Assembly: GCA_958450365.1 (NCBI GenBank) | Contig: CAUEEP010000731.1 | Span: forward strand, 3,224,501-3,288,500 | DNA from: Mesorhabditis belari | Lineage: Eukaryota; Nematoda; Chromadorea; Rhabditida; Rhabditidae | Reading direction: 5' to 3' | Length of the DNA stretch: 64,000 bases | Notes under the pieces: model-generated | Told to the model about the DNA's origin: nothing | The model's database searches: none | Seen by the model: only the letters and a program-made list of their open reading frames with translations | Part shown: positions 1-9,129 of the stretch, in pieces | How the letters are laid out: every line of letters begins with the position of its first letter | Position numbering within the stretch: the first letter of the stretch is position 1 | Translations under genes and position numbers: made by a program

Positions 1-1507
1 CGAAGACGGCTTCAAAGTGTTGTTGGAGGTCGTCGGCTGGGAGGTCACAAAATGGAGATTCGGCTTCGACGACTTCTCGGAAGGCACGTCGACGGTTTGA
101 CCTGTAGAGCTTCTGAATACGAGAGGCAGCAACAGCATCGTATTGTGGTCGTCTTGGTGGTGGTCGTCTTCTCCCATCGGTCCGTCTTGGCGCAGCACCA
201 GTTCTCCCATCTTCCTCGGGTGACTTCTGATGGATCGCTTCGACGAGTTCGTCCAGCACTTGATCCATTTCTTGCGACGTCGTCACGCCATCGATCCTTT
301 GAATCCATTGTTGTTGAATTCGGGTGCCGGTCGGCTGAGCTTGGTTTGGCACTCTTGGGGTGGCAGCTCTTGGCGACGGCGGTGGCGTGGCTCGGTGGAT
401 GTGGTTCGAGGGCGTGGCGTTGAGGTGGATTGGTGATTGTGGTGGGCTGGGTCGTCTTTGCTCGTTTGGTTTTGCAATGGCTTCTCCACGTGTTGGCGAT
501 CCCTCAAAGACAACGATTGCTTCCTGTGTTTCTTGGCTGGTTTCTTGACGCGCTGCACTAGGGTCGGCTTGGCTTGAATCTTTTTGCGGGGTGGGCGGCT
601 CTGTTCTCTTTTCGGAATCGAGTTCCGTGACGTTTCTTTTAGCCGGTCTCCCACACTCTTCCGCGTCACGGAGCCTTGCCTTCCCGGGTGGAGTGGTCGT
701 CTCTAGTGCCTTCTTTTGCTTTTCACACGTCTTCAAATGTGACTTGAAGTCCCTTTTGTGTTTGAATCGCCCTCGACACTTGACACATACAAGGACCAAT
801 TTGGCCAAATGCATCCGTAGGTGTGTCTGGAGGGCTTTCATTTCAGAGTAGATCGTTTCCTTGTTGGGACAAAGTCGACATTTCAAGTCGAGGTTCTCAG
901 CATTTGCCGTCTCGATGCAGTAGTCGTTTGGAGGTGGCTGTTCTTCTTCTTCACATGACCGTTTCTGGTGGGCTTCGGTGGTCTTTTTGTCCTTGAAGAG
1001 CATCTGGCATTCGCGGCATCGGAAGGCGAAGTTTTTGTCAAAATTGTGGCTCTTCTTGAGATGCTTCTTCAGGTCACCATGTCGAATGTAGAGCATCTGA
1101 CACCATTTGCACCTGAAGTGGTCGTCTAGTGGCACATCCAGCACGTACTCTTCTTCCTCTTCATCCAACGCTTTGTCTTGGTCATCGTCAGCGAGTTCTA
1201 GCGGCGATTCCTTCCCTGGCGGCGGCGGCGGCGGCAACACATGCGGCGGCGGCGGCGGCACAGGTCGGGGCGATGTTCCGCTTCTCGAACTGCGTCGACG
1301 GGTCGGCGTTGTGGGTCGAGGTGGCGTGGCGATGTCGTCCTCATCTTGCTCGGCTTCTCCTTCCCTTCTCCTTTCACCTTCTCGTTCACCTTCTCTTTCT
1401 CTTTCACCTTCTCTTTCACTTCCCTCTTCGACGTCGATTTCCGAACCCCTTCCCCTAGAATTTGCCAGGGGAAGAGGCTCGTCCAAAAATGTATGAGAAT
1501 ATGGCAT
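1..1507 (-). CDS. N-terminal part of a non-LTR retrotransposon ORF (R2/NeSL superfamily, Utopia-like), cut by window edge
   Basis: An uninterrupted minus-strand frame of about 502 codons runs from ATG at 1507 off the left edge; an in-frame stop lies just upstream at 1541-1543. Visible in order: an acidic/arginine-rich leader, proline runs (about residues 83-97), then four zinc knuckles: C-x2-C-x12-H-x4-H (about 133-154), C-x2-C-x12-H-x4-C (about 164-185), C-x2-C-x15-H-x3-H (about 210-233) and C-x2-C-x12-H-x3-C (about 241-261). A low-complexity linker follows, ending in an IQKLYRSNRRRAFREVV block at about 3-100. Blocks of this kind precede the reverse transcriptase in R2/R4/NeSL-type elements, where N-terminal zinc fingers help bind the target DNA. 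The reverse transcriptase and restriction-like endonuclease should lie left of the window. No stop or frameshift was seen, so the copy may be recent. The U2 flanks (1548-1567) suggest the target. Family assignment is inference. Confidence 0.72.
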   Translation of the reverse strand, partial: MPYSHTFLDEPLPLANSRGRGSEIDVEEGSEREGEREREGEREGERRREGEAEQDEDDIATPPRPTTPTRRRSSRSGTSPRPVPPPPPHVLPPPPPPGKESPLELADDDQDKALDEEEEEYVLDVPLDDHFRCKWCQMLYIRHGDLKKHLKKSHNFDKNFAFRCRECQMLFKDKKTTEAHQKRSCEEEEQPPPNDYCIETANAENLDLKCRLCPNKETIYSEMKALQTHLRMHLAKLVLVCVKCRGRFKHKRDFKSHLKTCEKQKKALETTTPPGKARLRDAEECGRPAKRNVTELDSEKRTEPPTPQKDSSQADPSAARQETSQETQEAIVVFEGSPTRGEAIAKPNEQRRPSPPQSPIHLNATPSNHIHRATPPPSPRAATPRVPNQAQPTGTRIQQQWIQRIDGVTTSQEMDQVLDELVEAIHQKSPEEDGRTGAAPRRTDGRRRPPPRRPQYDAVAASRIQKLYRSNRRRAFREVVEAESPFCDLPADDLQQHFEAVF

Positions 1508-1547
1508 TGTGCCTCGACCAACGTTCTTTCTCTGCTCAAATCAACGT
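1508..1547 (-). mobile_element. 5' leader of the full-length retrotransposon copy
   Basis: Only about 40 bp separate the upstream U2 fragment from the start codon at 1507. The leader includes GTTGATTTGAGCAGAGAAAG (1528-1547 region, minus strand). It closely resembles GTTGATTGAGCAGAGAGAAG at the end of the ORF remnant in the neighbouring truncated copy. Confidence 0.55.
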
Positions 1548-1567
1548 ATTAAGCCGATAAGAACAGA
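1548..1567 (-). pseudogene. U2 snRNA gene fragment, internal 20 bp
   Basis: On the minus strand this reads TCTGTTCTTATCGGCTTAAT, identical to the same stretch of the complete U2 gene at 3571-3758. It lies between the 3' end of one retrotransposon copy and the 5' end of the next. It is best read as the target-site duplication made by the second insertion. Confidence 0.85.
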
Positions 1568-1940
1568 GGAAGTTTTATTCAGTGAATGTTTGTAAAATTT
1601 CAAATAATATTTGATGCCCGATGGCAATGGAATTGATGAATACAAATACAAATAGAAGTACTTGCATGGAATGAAGCGATAAGGTCAATAAATCACAATA
1701 GAATATATAGAAAATTGTTTTAAGATACAACAATTTTTGAGGAAAATGACTAATTCAAATAATAATGAATGTAGGACAATAAGTAAGAACTTCTCTCTGC
1801 TCAATCAACATATTGTTTGTTTCCGGTGAGGTGCTCGACGTAGATATCGCGAGACCATTTGATCGCATCCGAGACCATCAGTTTCTTCATGAGTTGACCA
1901 TATCGCAGTGAGACGCCGAGTTTCCTAAGTATAACATCAT
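1568..1940 (-). mobile_element. 5'-truncated U2-inserted retrotransposon (ORF tail and 3' UTR)
   Basis: This 373-bp insert separates two parts of a U2 gene. Its 5' end (1940 downwards) is open for about 42 codons and ends in a TGA near 1812-1814; these may be the last residues of a retrotransposon ORF. The rest is AT-rich and looks like a 3' UTR ending AAAACTTCC directly against TCTGTTC of U2. 5' truncation with a precise 3' junction is the usual product of target-primed reverse transcription. Confidence 0.65.
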
Positions 1941-1974
1941 CTACACATTGATCTTAGCCAGAGGCCAGAAGCGA
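1941..1974 (-). pseudogene. U2 snRNA gene fragment, 5' end
   Basis: The 34 bp on the minus strand match the first part of the complete U2 gene at 3571-3758, from the second base through GTGTAG. Upstream (plus 1975 onward) is a purine tract instead of a snRNA promoter, so this copy is dead. The retrotransposon interrupts it within GTAGTA, the branch-point recognition element. Confidence 0.88.
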
Positions 1975-2175
1975 GAAGAAGAAGAAGAAGAAGAAGAAGA
2001 AGAAGAAGAAGAAGAAGAAGAAGGAGAAGAAGGAGAAGAAGGGGAAGAAGGGAGAAGAAGGAGAAGAAGGAGAAGAAGAAGAAGAAGGAGAAGAAGGAGA
2101 AGACGGAGAAGGAGAAGAAGAAGAAGAAGAAGAAGGAGAAGAAGAAGAAGAAGAAGGAGAAGAAGAAATAAATAA
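1975..2175. repeat. GAA/GGA purine tract
   Basis: About 200 bp of GAAGAAGAAG and GGAGAA repeats, pure purine on the plus strand. Long open frames here are composition artefacts. It abuts the broken U2 5' end. Confidence 0.95.
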
Positions 2176-2369
2176 ATAAATACAAATATATACCTTTATA
2201 TACAAATACCGTTTGCCAAATAATTTACTTTAAAAGGCAAAATTTTTAAAGCATTTCTTTATTTTACACCTGTTGCAAAATGATGGGACCACTACGTTTC
2301 TTTTCGATTTTCTACCTGTAATAACCATGTTTTTTGCTTACTTTTTAATCATTTTTATTTTTTAGGAAG

Positions 2370-2605
2370 ATGGGGCGTGGAATATCGCTTTCGAGGATCG
2401 AACAGATGAAAATTTTGATTTTGAAAGGAAGAAAGTTGTCGAATCGGAAGACCGCAAAAAAAATGAAGCGCTCGCACCAAGTTGTCAGAAATTTCTTGAA
2501 GGATCCTTTCAAGTATGGCAAGAAAAAGTCTCCGGGGCGCCATCGAAAGCTCACGGTCCGCACTGAACGGCATATGGGACGTCTGTTGTCGAAGTTAAAC
2601 CAAGG
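2370..2605 (+). pseudogene. Tc3-like transposase, N-terminal DNA-binding fragment
   Basis: The frame opens MGRGISLSRIEQMKILILKG and contains a helix-turn-helix region followed by KDPFKYGKKKSPGRHRKLTV, matching the layout of Tc3A (MGRG start, then a LKDP..YG linker). The frame dissolves after about 80 residues. The next recognisable transposase sequence begins at 4673, so the middle is missing or displaced. Confidence 0.82.
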
Positions 2606-2823
2606 TATTCTCAAAAACTGGTTATTGTTGTTTATCTAAGGTAAATTTTTCTCAAATCAAAGTTGTAGCTCTTACGTTAAAAGATCTTCAGAATGTTTTG
2701 TTGAAAGTAAAAATTTCTAGAAAGACTACCATAATTATTTCAATAAAAAAAGCCTTAAATTCCTTGAAATCGGGACTTTTCCGAACTTCTTTTAAGTTAG
2801 AATTCGAGATTTTAGTCCAAATA
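2606..2823. other. AT-rich spacer inside the Tc3-like element
   Basis: No gene, repeat or RNA was recognised between the N-terminal transposase fragment and the SINE. Confidence 0.5.
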
Positions 2824-3188
2824 GAGCACGTGTGGCTGACTGGTTAAGTGTCTTTTATCTTAATCGGAAGGTCGAGGGTTCGAACCCCACATGCGACATG
2901 GTCACCCCCTTCGGATTTCCTTTCCCTTCGGGTTGAGAGGCTTTCTGGAGGGCAGTCTGGTGGTTGTGGCCCCAGTTCTTTAAAGTGACAAGCCACTCCT
3001 TCATCGTCATCTTCCCTTCACCACCAAAAAAGCTATTTAGTTCCCCATTGAGCTTAGGGTTAGGGAGCCGTCTGTCATGACGTGGGTTAAGTTAAGATAT
3101 AGCCTAGTATTGTGTGTGTCGTTGTATTGTGATTCATATATTTCGTGTATGCGATAAATTCACCACTGGTAGCCCCAGTCGGTATTTT
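2824..3188 (+). repeat. tRNA-derived SINE (copy 1)
   Basis: It starts with a tRNA-like head with a good A box (TGGCTGACTGG, 2832-2842) and B box (GGTTCGAACC, 2877-2886). The arms do not fold into a proper cloverleaf. A unique body of about 250 bp follows, with the tail ATAAATTCACCACTGGTAGC then CCCAGTCGG. Another copy with the same tail ends near 14790. A pol III promoter head plus a shared non-tRNA tail is the definition of a SINE. Confidence 0.75.
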
Positions 3189-3570
3189 TTTTAAATAGAA
3201 GTATTTTAGTCCTGTCAGCAAAATTGGAAACGTATTCAAAAAAAATTCATAAGAGGCCCCAGAGGGATTTTTTTTTTTCTGGGAGATTCTTTATGGATCC
3301 GGAATCATTTCTATGAGAATAGTTTCACTTTTAAACCTCTTTTTTTGGTACGTTTTAAACAAAACTCTATCGTTTTGAATAGTTTTTAACAATCCTCAAA
3401 AATTTTGATTCATCTACGGGACCCTTACCTACTTTTTTAATCGACTGATTTTGAGGGATCGAAAAATAGAAGATCTGCGTCTTCTATTGGAATATTTCCA
3501 GTATACATGATTTCCAATCCAACAGAACTTTCCTATTCTCTTCTTTCTTTCATTTTGTTCCCCTTGTGGG
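3189..3570. other. AT-rich spacer 3' of the U2 gene
   Basis: Low-complexity AT-rich DNA with no recognisable gene. It is downstream of U2 on the minus strand, so any snRNA 3'-end box would lie near 3555-3570; none was identified with confidence. Confidence 0.4.
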
Positions 3571-3758
3571 GGTTGTGCGCCGATCCCGCCGGTAAGTGCA
3601 ATAGCGGGCCGACGCTGTATGGCGAGAAGCAAGCTTCTACAAACCATACCAGTTCCAAAAATTGATTAATCTCGATGAGTTCAATAGAACTCGTACCGGA
3701 GATTAAGCCGATAAGAACAGATACTACACATTGATCTTAGCCAGAGGCCAGAAGCGAT
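3571..3758 (-). ncRNA. U2 spliceosomal snRNA
   Basis: The minus strand begins ATCGCTTCTGGCCTCTGGCT, then AAGATCAATG and the branch-point recognition segment GTGTAGTATCTGTTCTTATC. An Sm-type site (CAATTTTTGGAAC) follows near the middle. Loop IV shows AAGCTTGCTTC and TATTGCACTTACC, corresponding to the conserved TTGCTCC and TATTGCAGTACC of metazoan U2, and the 3' end is GGCGCACAACCCC. About 188 nt is the normal length. U2 pairs with the intron branch point in the spliceosome. All key elements look intact, so this copy is probably functional. The 3' end is uncertain by a few bases. Confidence 0.95.
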
Positions 3759-3809
3759 ACTAGAATGGGAAAATGGGAAACATATCTGTGTGGAGAATGT
3801 GCGAGAAAG

Positions 3810-3830
3810 TGGGCGATTGGTCGGAGAAAG
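3810..3830 (-). promoter_or_regulatory. Candidate snRNA proximal sequence element
   Basis: The minus strand has TTTCTCCGACCAATCG about 55-72 bp upstream of the U2 5' end. That is where nematode snRNA genes carry their proximal sequence element. The call rests on position only; I cannot verify the motif against a consensus. Confidence 0.3.
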
Positions 3831-3839
3831 AAAGAACGC

Positions 3840-4672
3840 GCAAAGAACCTCTAAAAAGGCGAATGAGTTGTTTGCTCTGTGTTCTCTCAAGATTGCACAC
3901 TATTTTCCACAACTTCTTTCTCCTCTATGTCTCCCCGATGTCTCTGTTTCCCGTCCCCACTCCAATATTCTCAGTCTCCCACTCCCCTGTGTGCTCTCTT
4001 GTTCATTCTGTGCGCCTGTAATCCAGTATAATGGCTCCTTTGAGCGTTCTTTGTGCGCGCACGTAATCGCTCTCTTTCTGGCATACTCCTTTTCCTTTAA
4101 CCGCTTCCTTTCCTACCTTTCGTATCTCTGGTTCGTCTGCATTTGACCGAGAAAATCTTTCGCCTTTTACTAAAGATTTCCGTGCAGACGGACAATTATG
4201 AGTATATGTCAATTTTTGGAAGTCCCCTTGAGAAAGCGGGACAAAACAAGGACAACGGAAGGTTAACACTCCACAAAGCATCAGTTGAGTGAAACCCACC
4301 TAATGCAAAAAGCGATCAACGCAGCAAAGGTCATCTTCAGCGTCTTTAATATTTAGAAAAATATTAAAGACGTCATCAAGAAATCGACGGAGTCAAGTAT
4401 CTGTTTGACAAAAAGTGTATAAAAGTGTTTCTTGAAAGAATAGTTGAAGGAGATGCCAAGTGTTTCTTGAAGGAATAGTTGAAGGAGATGCCAAGTGTTT
4501 CCGTTGCCTCAAGGTGGTGAGGGGCTAGTTTCACAGGCATTGAAAAAGAGAAAAAGAGGTTCATGCGGAAAAAGCTTTTGGTCTTTTTAAGGAAGGGATA
4601 CCCGGCGGATCCGTGGAGGAGAAAAAGGAAAAACTTTTTGCCTTGATTTGTTAACTATTTTTTTCTTTATAG
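3840..4672. other. Spacer inside the Tc3-like element with short duplications
   Basis: Contains a perfect hairpin AATATTTAGAAAAATATT (about 4349-4366), a direct repeat of about 35 bp around AAGTGTTTCTTGAAGGAATA (4423-4500), and a second copy of GGTCATCTTCAGCG (4329) that also begins the downstream transposase piece at 4672. This suggests duplication during an insertion event. No gene was seen. Confidence 0.5.
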
Positions 4673-5181
4673 GTCATCTTCAGCGATCAGAAAAAATTTA
4701 ATTTGGATGGTCCCGACGGCAACAAGTACTATTGGCACGAGTTGAGAAAAGATCCAATGCTTTGTGGGTGTCGAAACCTGGAGGAGGATCACTGATGATA
4801 TGGGGCGCTTTCAATGTGGATGACGTTTTTGATTTAGAATTTGTGACTTGTCGCATGAATTCGAACGATTACCAAAACGTCCTTGCGGATCAACTACTTC
4901 CTTTCCTAGCACAAAATCAAGGGAAACACTTTATTTTTCAACAGGATAATGCTTCAATTTATGTCAGCCAATCCACTAAAGCTTTTCTGGAACGTCACAA
5001 CATCGATTTTCTCGAATGACCTGCCTGCTCACCGGACTTAAACCCAATGGAAAACTTCTGGGGCATTCTCGTGAGGGATATTTATGCTAATGGAAAGACT
5101 TACGGCACGATTTCGCAATTCAAAAAAGCGATTTTGCAAGCTTGGAAGTCAATTCCACCAAAAACGCTTCAAAACTTGTGA
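4673..5181 (+). pseudogene. Tc3-like transposase, catalytic domain remnant
   Basis: After a good acceptor (TTTTTCTTTATAG) the sequence encodes VIFSDQKKFNLDGPDG, then FQQDNASIYVS, then [15 protein letters not shown], the three blocks holding the DDE-type catalytic acids of Tc3A-like transposases. The first block has Q where E normally follows the D. A frameshift lies near 4740-4790, and a TGA at 5017-5019 replaces the tryptophan that usually precedes PA.SPDLNP. The protein cannot be made, so the copy is inactive. Confidence 0.9.
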
Positions 5182-5267
5182 ACTTCAAAAAAGAAATGAA
5201 CTCGATGAAAAGTCGACTACTTGATCTTGATCTTGATCACTTGATCGTCATCGAGAAAAAGGGAGTA

Positions 5268-5719
5268 TCTATTGATTATTAATGATCTATTGATTATTAA
5301 TGATCTATTGATTATTAATGATCTATTGATTATTAATGATCTATTGATTATTAATGATCTATTGATTATTAATGATCTATTGATTATTAATCATCTATTG
5401 ATTATTAATGATCTATTGATTATTAATCATCTATTGATTATTAATCATCTATTGATTATTAATCATCTATTGATTATTAATCATCTATTGCTTATTAATC
5501 ATCTATTGCTTATTAATGATCTATTGCTTATTAACGATCTATTGATTATTAATCATCTATTGATTATTAATCATCTATTGATTATTAATCATCTATTGAT
5601 TATTAATCATCTATTGATTATTAATCATCTATTGATTATTAATCATCTATTGATTATTAATCATCTATTGATTATTAATCATCTATTGATTATTAATCAT
5701 CTATTGATTATTAACTTTT
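5268..5719 (+). repeat. 18-bp minisatellite
   Basis: About 25 copies of ATCTATTGATTATTAATS, with variants at the final base and CTTATTAAT versions in the middle. The unit is a multiple of three without stops in one frame, giving a spurious IINDLL-type ORF. Confidence 0.97.
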
Positions 5720-6183
5720 CATTCGTTTTTCTTTTGCTTATTCTCAAATTTATCGTTATTTTTTATGTGCTCCTATCATTTTGCCTCAGATGTTAAATAA
5801 AGAAATTGTTATAATTTTGTTGCAATTTGTTCCATAGTAACCATAAGGATTTCTAAATTATTTGCGATTTGAGAAGTGTTTTGTTTTTACGTTAAAAATG
5901 GTATATATGCCTATTTTTGTATATATTTCTAGGATTTAAAAGCTATTTCGTGTTATTAAATTTCATAGCCAAAAAAATGTAAAATTTAGGGGTGGTCCTA
6001 TCATTTTGCAACGCACCTTATCATTAAATAAAGAACAAGTCAGGCTATGAGTTTCTCCAAATAAGTAGTATCATTTTGCATCTGTCCATCAGATTGTTAT
6101 CAAAATCCGATTTTCCGAACCTGGATTAGACTGAACTGGACGATTTTCTGGACCTGATCCTGACGCTGACGTTGGCTTTGGGC

Positions 6184-6315
6184 TTCACTGATGGATTCAC
6201 TGATGGATTCACTGATGGATTCACTGATGGATTCACTGATGGATTCACTGATGGATTCACTGATGGATTCACTGATGGATTCACTGATGGATTCACTGAT
6301 GGATTCACTGATTCA
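6184..6315 (+). repeat. 12-bp minisatellite
   Basis: Eleven nearly perfect copies of TGGATTCACTGA, just outside the right end of the Tc3-like element. Confidence 0.97.
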
Positions 6316-6819
6316 TTGATCCGCAAAGTACCTGAATCACAGCCTGAATCACAGACTTGACTTAGGACTTCCCTTGTTGAGATTTAAGTCAAACAGTTGA
6401 AGTATCCTGGTGACCATGTTTTCAAGTTTGCCCCAAGAACCACCTCAAGAACAAATCCGGTTATGAGTTTCTTCAATTTGTCACCATTTCCCCAGCACAT
6501 GTGTGCATTTTGAAGTGAACAAAACGGTAAATCAAAGCCGATCTCTGTATTTCACTTTCTTTCTCTTTCACTTTCTCTTTCTTTTTTTTTGCTCCCTGTC
6601 CACTAAATGATTTGTTTCTACTAGATTTACTCGATTTCTTTACCATTTTGTACCCTTTTTCTTTGACTTTATACCAATGAAAGTTTTTTGGTGGGAAAAT
6701 GGTGGGAAATTAGGGTTTTATGCCAGAAAAATTTGGTAGTCATGATTTGAAAATTGAGAGAGAAAAAAAACTCAAGAGAGTTTTGTTAGTTAATTATTAG
6801 ATAGTTGAGGAAATTTTGT
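6316..6819. other. Gene-free spacer
   Basis: AT-rich with short pyrimidine runs; nothing recognised. Confidence 0.4.
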
Positions 6820-7023
6820 CTATAATCTTGTTTATAAACTTGTTTAAACTTGTTTATAATCTTGTTTATAAACTTGTTTATAACCTTGTTTATAATCTTG
6901 TTTATAATCTTGTTTATAATCTTGTTTATAATCTTGTTTAAACTTGTTTATAATCTTGTTTATAATCTTGTTTATAATCTTGTTTATAATCTTGTTTATA
7001 ATCTTGTTTAAACTTGTTTATAC
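6820..7023 (+). repeat. 12-bp minisatellite
   Basis: Copies of TTTATAATCTTG mixed with shortened TTTAAACTTG units. Confidence 0.95.
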
Positions 7024-7605
7024 AGTGGAATCGAAAGTAAAACTTTGAGCCTCAAAAATGAAAGCTTCTATACCAAAGCCCTATGTCAGATGGAGAGCGA
7101 GAACACCTCTTTACAAAGCGATTGTCTGCTTTTCCTTTTTCGAAAAAGAAGCTATTCAACTATGAATTTGTCCCGCGGATTTTCAGGATCGTTGAGCCGA
7201 CTGGAGTCATTCATTTCACCAGATAAGCTAGTGAATTTCTTCCAAAAACCGCTCTCCACTTGTTCCCTGTAAACATAGTGTCGGCTTTTGCCAACACCAT
7301 TGACCATCACCGTTTGCCGTATCACCATTGTGAGTCTCCTGTAAGCATAGTGTAAGCTTTTGCCGTATCACCCATTCACCCATTCCACCTAGCCATTCGA
7401 AAGTTTTACAGTAAAGCTCTCCGAAAAGTGACAAGTTCTTCTTTCCTTTCAGTGCGGATACCTTTCCCCGATTTTTCTTCAAAAGAGAATGGATTAATTG
7501 CGTCTCTTTTCTTGTCGGCCTAAGGGTCACCAGACGGTCGATTCCTTTTCTTTTTGTCACTAACAAGTTATTGAGCCTCATTCATTTGGGTTTATTGCAG
7601 CCTTA
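7024..7605. other. Gene-free spacer
   Basis: Contains two copies of a CCTGTAAACATAGTGT..GCTTTTGCC segment (about 7266 and 7340). Short open frames on both strands show no recognisable domain. Confidence 0.4.
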
Positions 7606-8057
7606 TGAGATTAGAAGTTAGAAGTTGTTAGAGTTAGAAGTTGATAGGGTTAGAAGTTGATAGGGTTAGAAGTTGTTAGAGTTAGAAGTTGTTAGAGTTA
7701 GAAGTTGATAGGGTTAGAAGTTGATAGGGTTAGAAGTTGATAGGGTTAGAAGTTGATAGGGTTAGAAGTTGTTAGAGTTAGAAGTTGTTAGAGTTAGAAG
7801 TTGATAGGGTTAGAAGTTGATAGGGTTAGAAGTTGATAGGGTTAGAAGTTGATAGGGTTAGAAGTTGATAGGGTTAGAAGTTGTTAGAGTTAGAAGTTGT
7901 TAGAGTTAGAAGTTGTTAGAGTTAGAAGTTGTTAGAGTTAGAAGTTGTTAGAGTTAGAAGTTGTTAGGGTTAGAAGATGTTAGGGTTAGAAGATGTTAGA
8001 GTTAGAAGTTGTTAGGGTTAGAAGTTGTTAGGGTTAGAAGATGTTAGAGTTAGAAGT
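7606..8057 (+). repeat. 16-bp minisatellite
   Basis: About 28 copies of two interleaved variants, TTAGAAGTTGATAGGG and TTAGAAGTTGTTAGAG. Confidence 0.97.
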
Positions 8058-8722
8058 TGAAGCCTTAGATTAAGCTTTGACTTGAAAACATTCCCGACGA
8101 CAGCATTTTAAGCGTACAATCGCGTAGTCGTTAGCTTTTTCATTGATAATTTAGTGAAAATACAAATCGAATGAATTGCATGGTCGTGAGTGTGTTTAAA
8201 AGAAAGCTAAAAATTGGCTAAAAAGACTTGAATCCGAATCAGAGTCCGACCTGTAACAGTGTTGGATCAGGCAGAATATTTATTTAAAGCACCGAAGGGT
8301 TTAAATACCAAAAGGTTGAGGGGGAAATGTTTTAGAAATGTCTATATTTTGGCTAGGAAAATCGTGGGAAGATTTTGGAGAAAAAAGGAGAATTAAAAGG
8401 GAACATTGATCGATAGAGAAATAAACTTTATCGGAAGAATTTCCGAACAAACAGCTACTTTTCCACTGTGGATACTTTGCTGCTCTCGAACCTGTAAACA
8501 CAAACTTTCTGGCTTGATTCAATGACAAACTTGATTAAATTTCAATCAATTTTCCTACAAAACTAGGATTAGAAAAGTGAAAAAGATGCAAAACTTTTGA
8601 AAATTTTAAAATTAAAAAACTTTGATGCACTTTGGATATTTTGGAAAAAAAAAGATATTTTACTTTAAGCTCGACAAATGTAAAAAGGTAAACTTCTAAA
8701 TCTAAAGATTATCTTTTCATAG

Positions 8723-8941
8723 GAATCTTTTGATCAAAGAAAGTCAACCGCCATCCCATTTCTCCACGTAAACAACGAGCTCGAATTGCACAAGGAAAAG
8801 AGAAAGAGATCGGGTTACGGTAGCGGCTTTTTCTCAGCAACTCATCGATCGAAGAGCTATTTTTCGAGATCAATTCGAGAGTTTACCGTGTTAAAAACCA
8901 AGGAAAAACCTTTTCTTGTGAAAAATAAATTCTTAAAATGA
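8723..8941 (+). CDS. Possible orphan coding exon (uncharacterised)
   Basis: A good acceptor (TCTTTTCATAG) is followed by a 72-codon open frame starting ESFDQRKSTAIPFLHVNNEL and including KEKRKRSGYGSGFF, ending at TGA 8939-8941. The composition is richer in charged and mixed codons than the surrounding AT-rich DNA, which suggests coding history. There is no start codon in frame and no upstream exon was found. A donor at about 8880 (GAGA|GTTTACC) is possible. I do not recognise the sequence. It could be an upstream exon of hlh-1, a separate small gene or chance. Confidence 0.25.
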   Translation, partial: ESFDQRKSTAIPFLHVNNELELHKEKRKRSGYGSGFFSATHRSKSYFSRSIREFTVLKTKEKPFLVKNKFLK

Positions 8942-9129
8942 TTTTTCACAAACTCATCTCAAGAATACAGTTAAACTCATGAAAATTGTTTTAAGGCTAG
9001 TTTTTTCTGGGCACTGGCTCCTTTAAACTAGGCTAGGGTCAGATTTTGGCCTTGCCTAGTCTAACCTGACTTTTGGGTTGAGCTCTAGCCTGACTGAAGT
9101 ACTAGAAGAGCTGGCTTTTGGCTTACCCA

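Larger units (their letters stand above)
2264..6020 (+). mobile_element. Decayed Tc3-like (Tc1/mariner) transposon with nested insertions
   Basis: Imperfect terminal inverted repeats are visible: GTTGCAAAATGATGGGACC at 2272-2290 and its near-complement at 5994-6012 (18 of 19 match). Between them lie two pieces of a Tc3-type transposase, a SINE, a U2 gene and an 18-bp minisatellite. At about 3.7 kb it is longer than the usual Tc1/mariner size, as expected with insertions. The borders are judged by eye. Confidence 0.7.

Noticed and set aside
1107..1552. Plus-strand ORFs rich in Ser and Gly opposite the retrotransposon ORF
   Set aside because: They are antisense shadows of the acidic, proline-rich N-terminus on the minus strand, which has zinc fingers and a continuous 502-codon frame.
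3571..3758. Spliced-leader RNA gene
   Set aside because: The 5' end, branch-point segment and loop IV are those of U2, and no leader sequence followed by a donor site is present.
5268..5719. Possible CRISPR-like array
   Set aside because: Units are contiguous 18-bp repeats with no spacers, in a eukaryotic genome.
7228..7581. A 117-codon minus-strand ORF
   Set aside because: It contains a duplicated non-coding segment and shows no domain or splice support.
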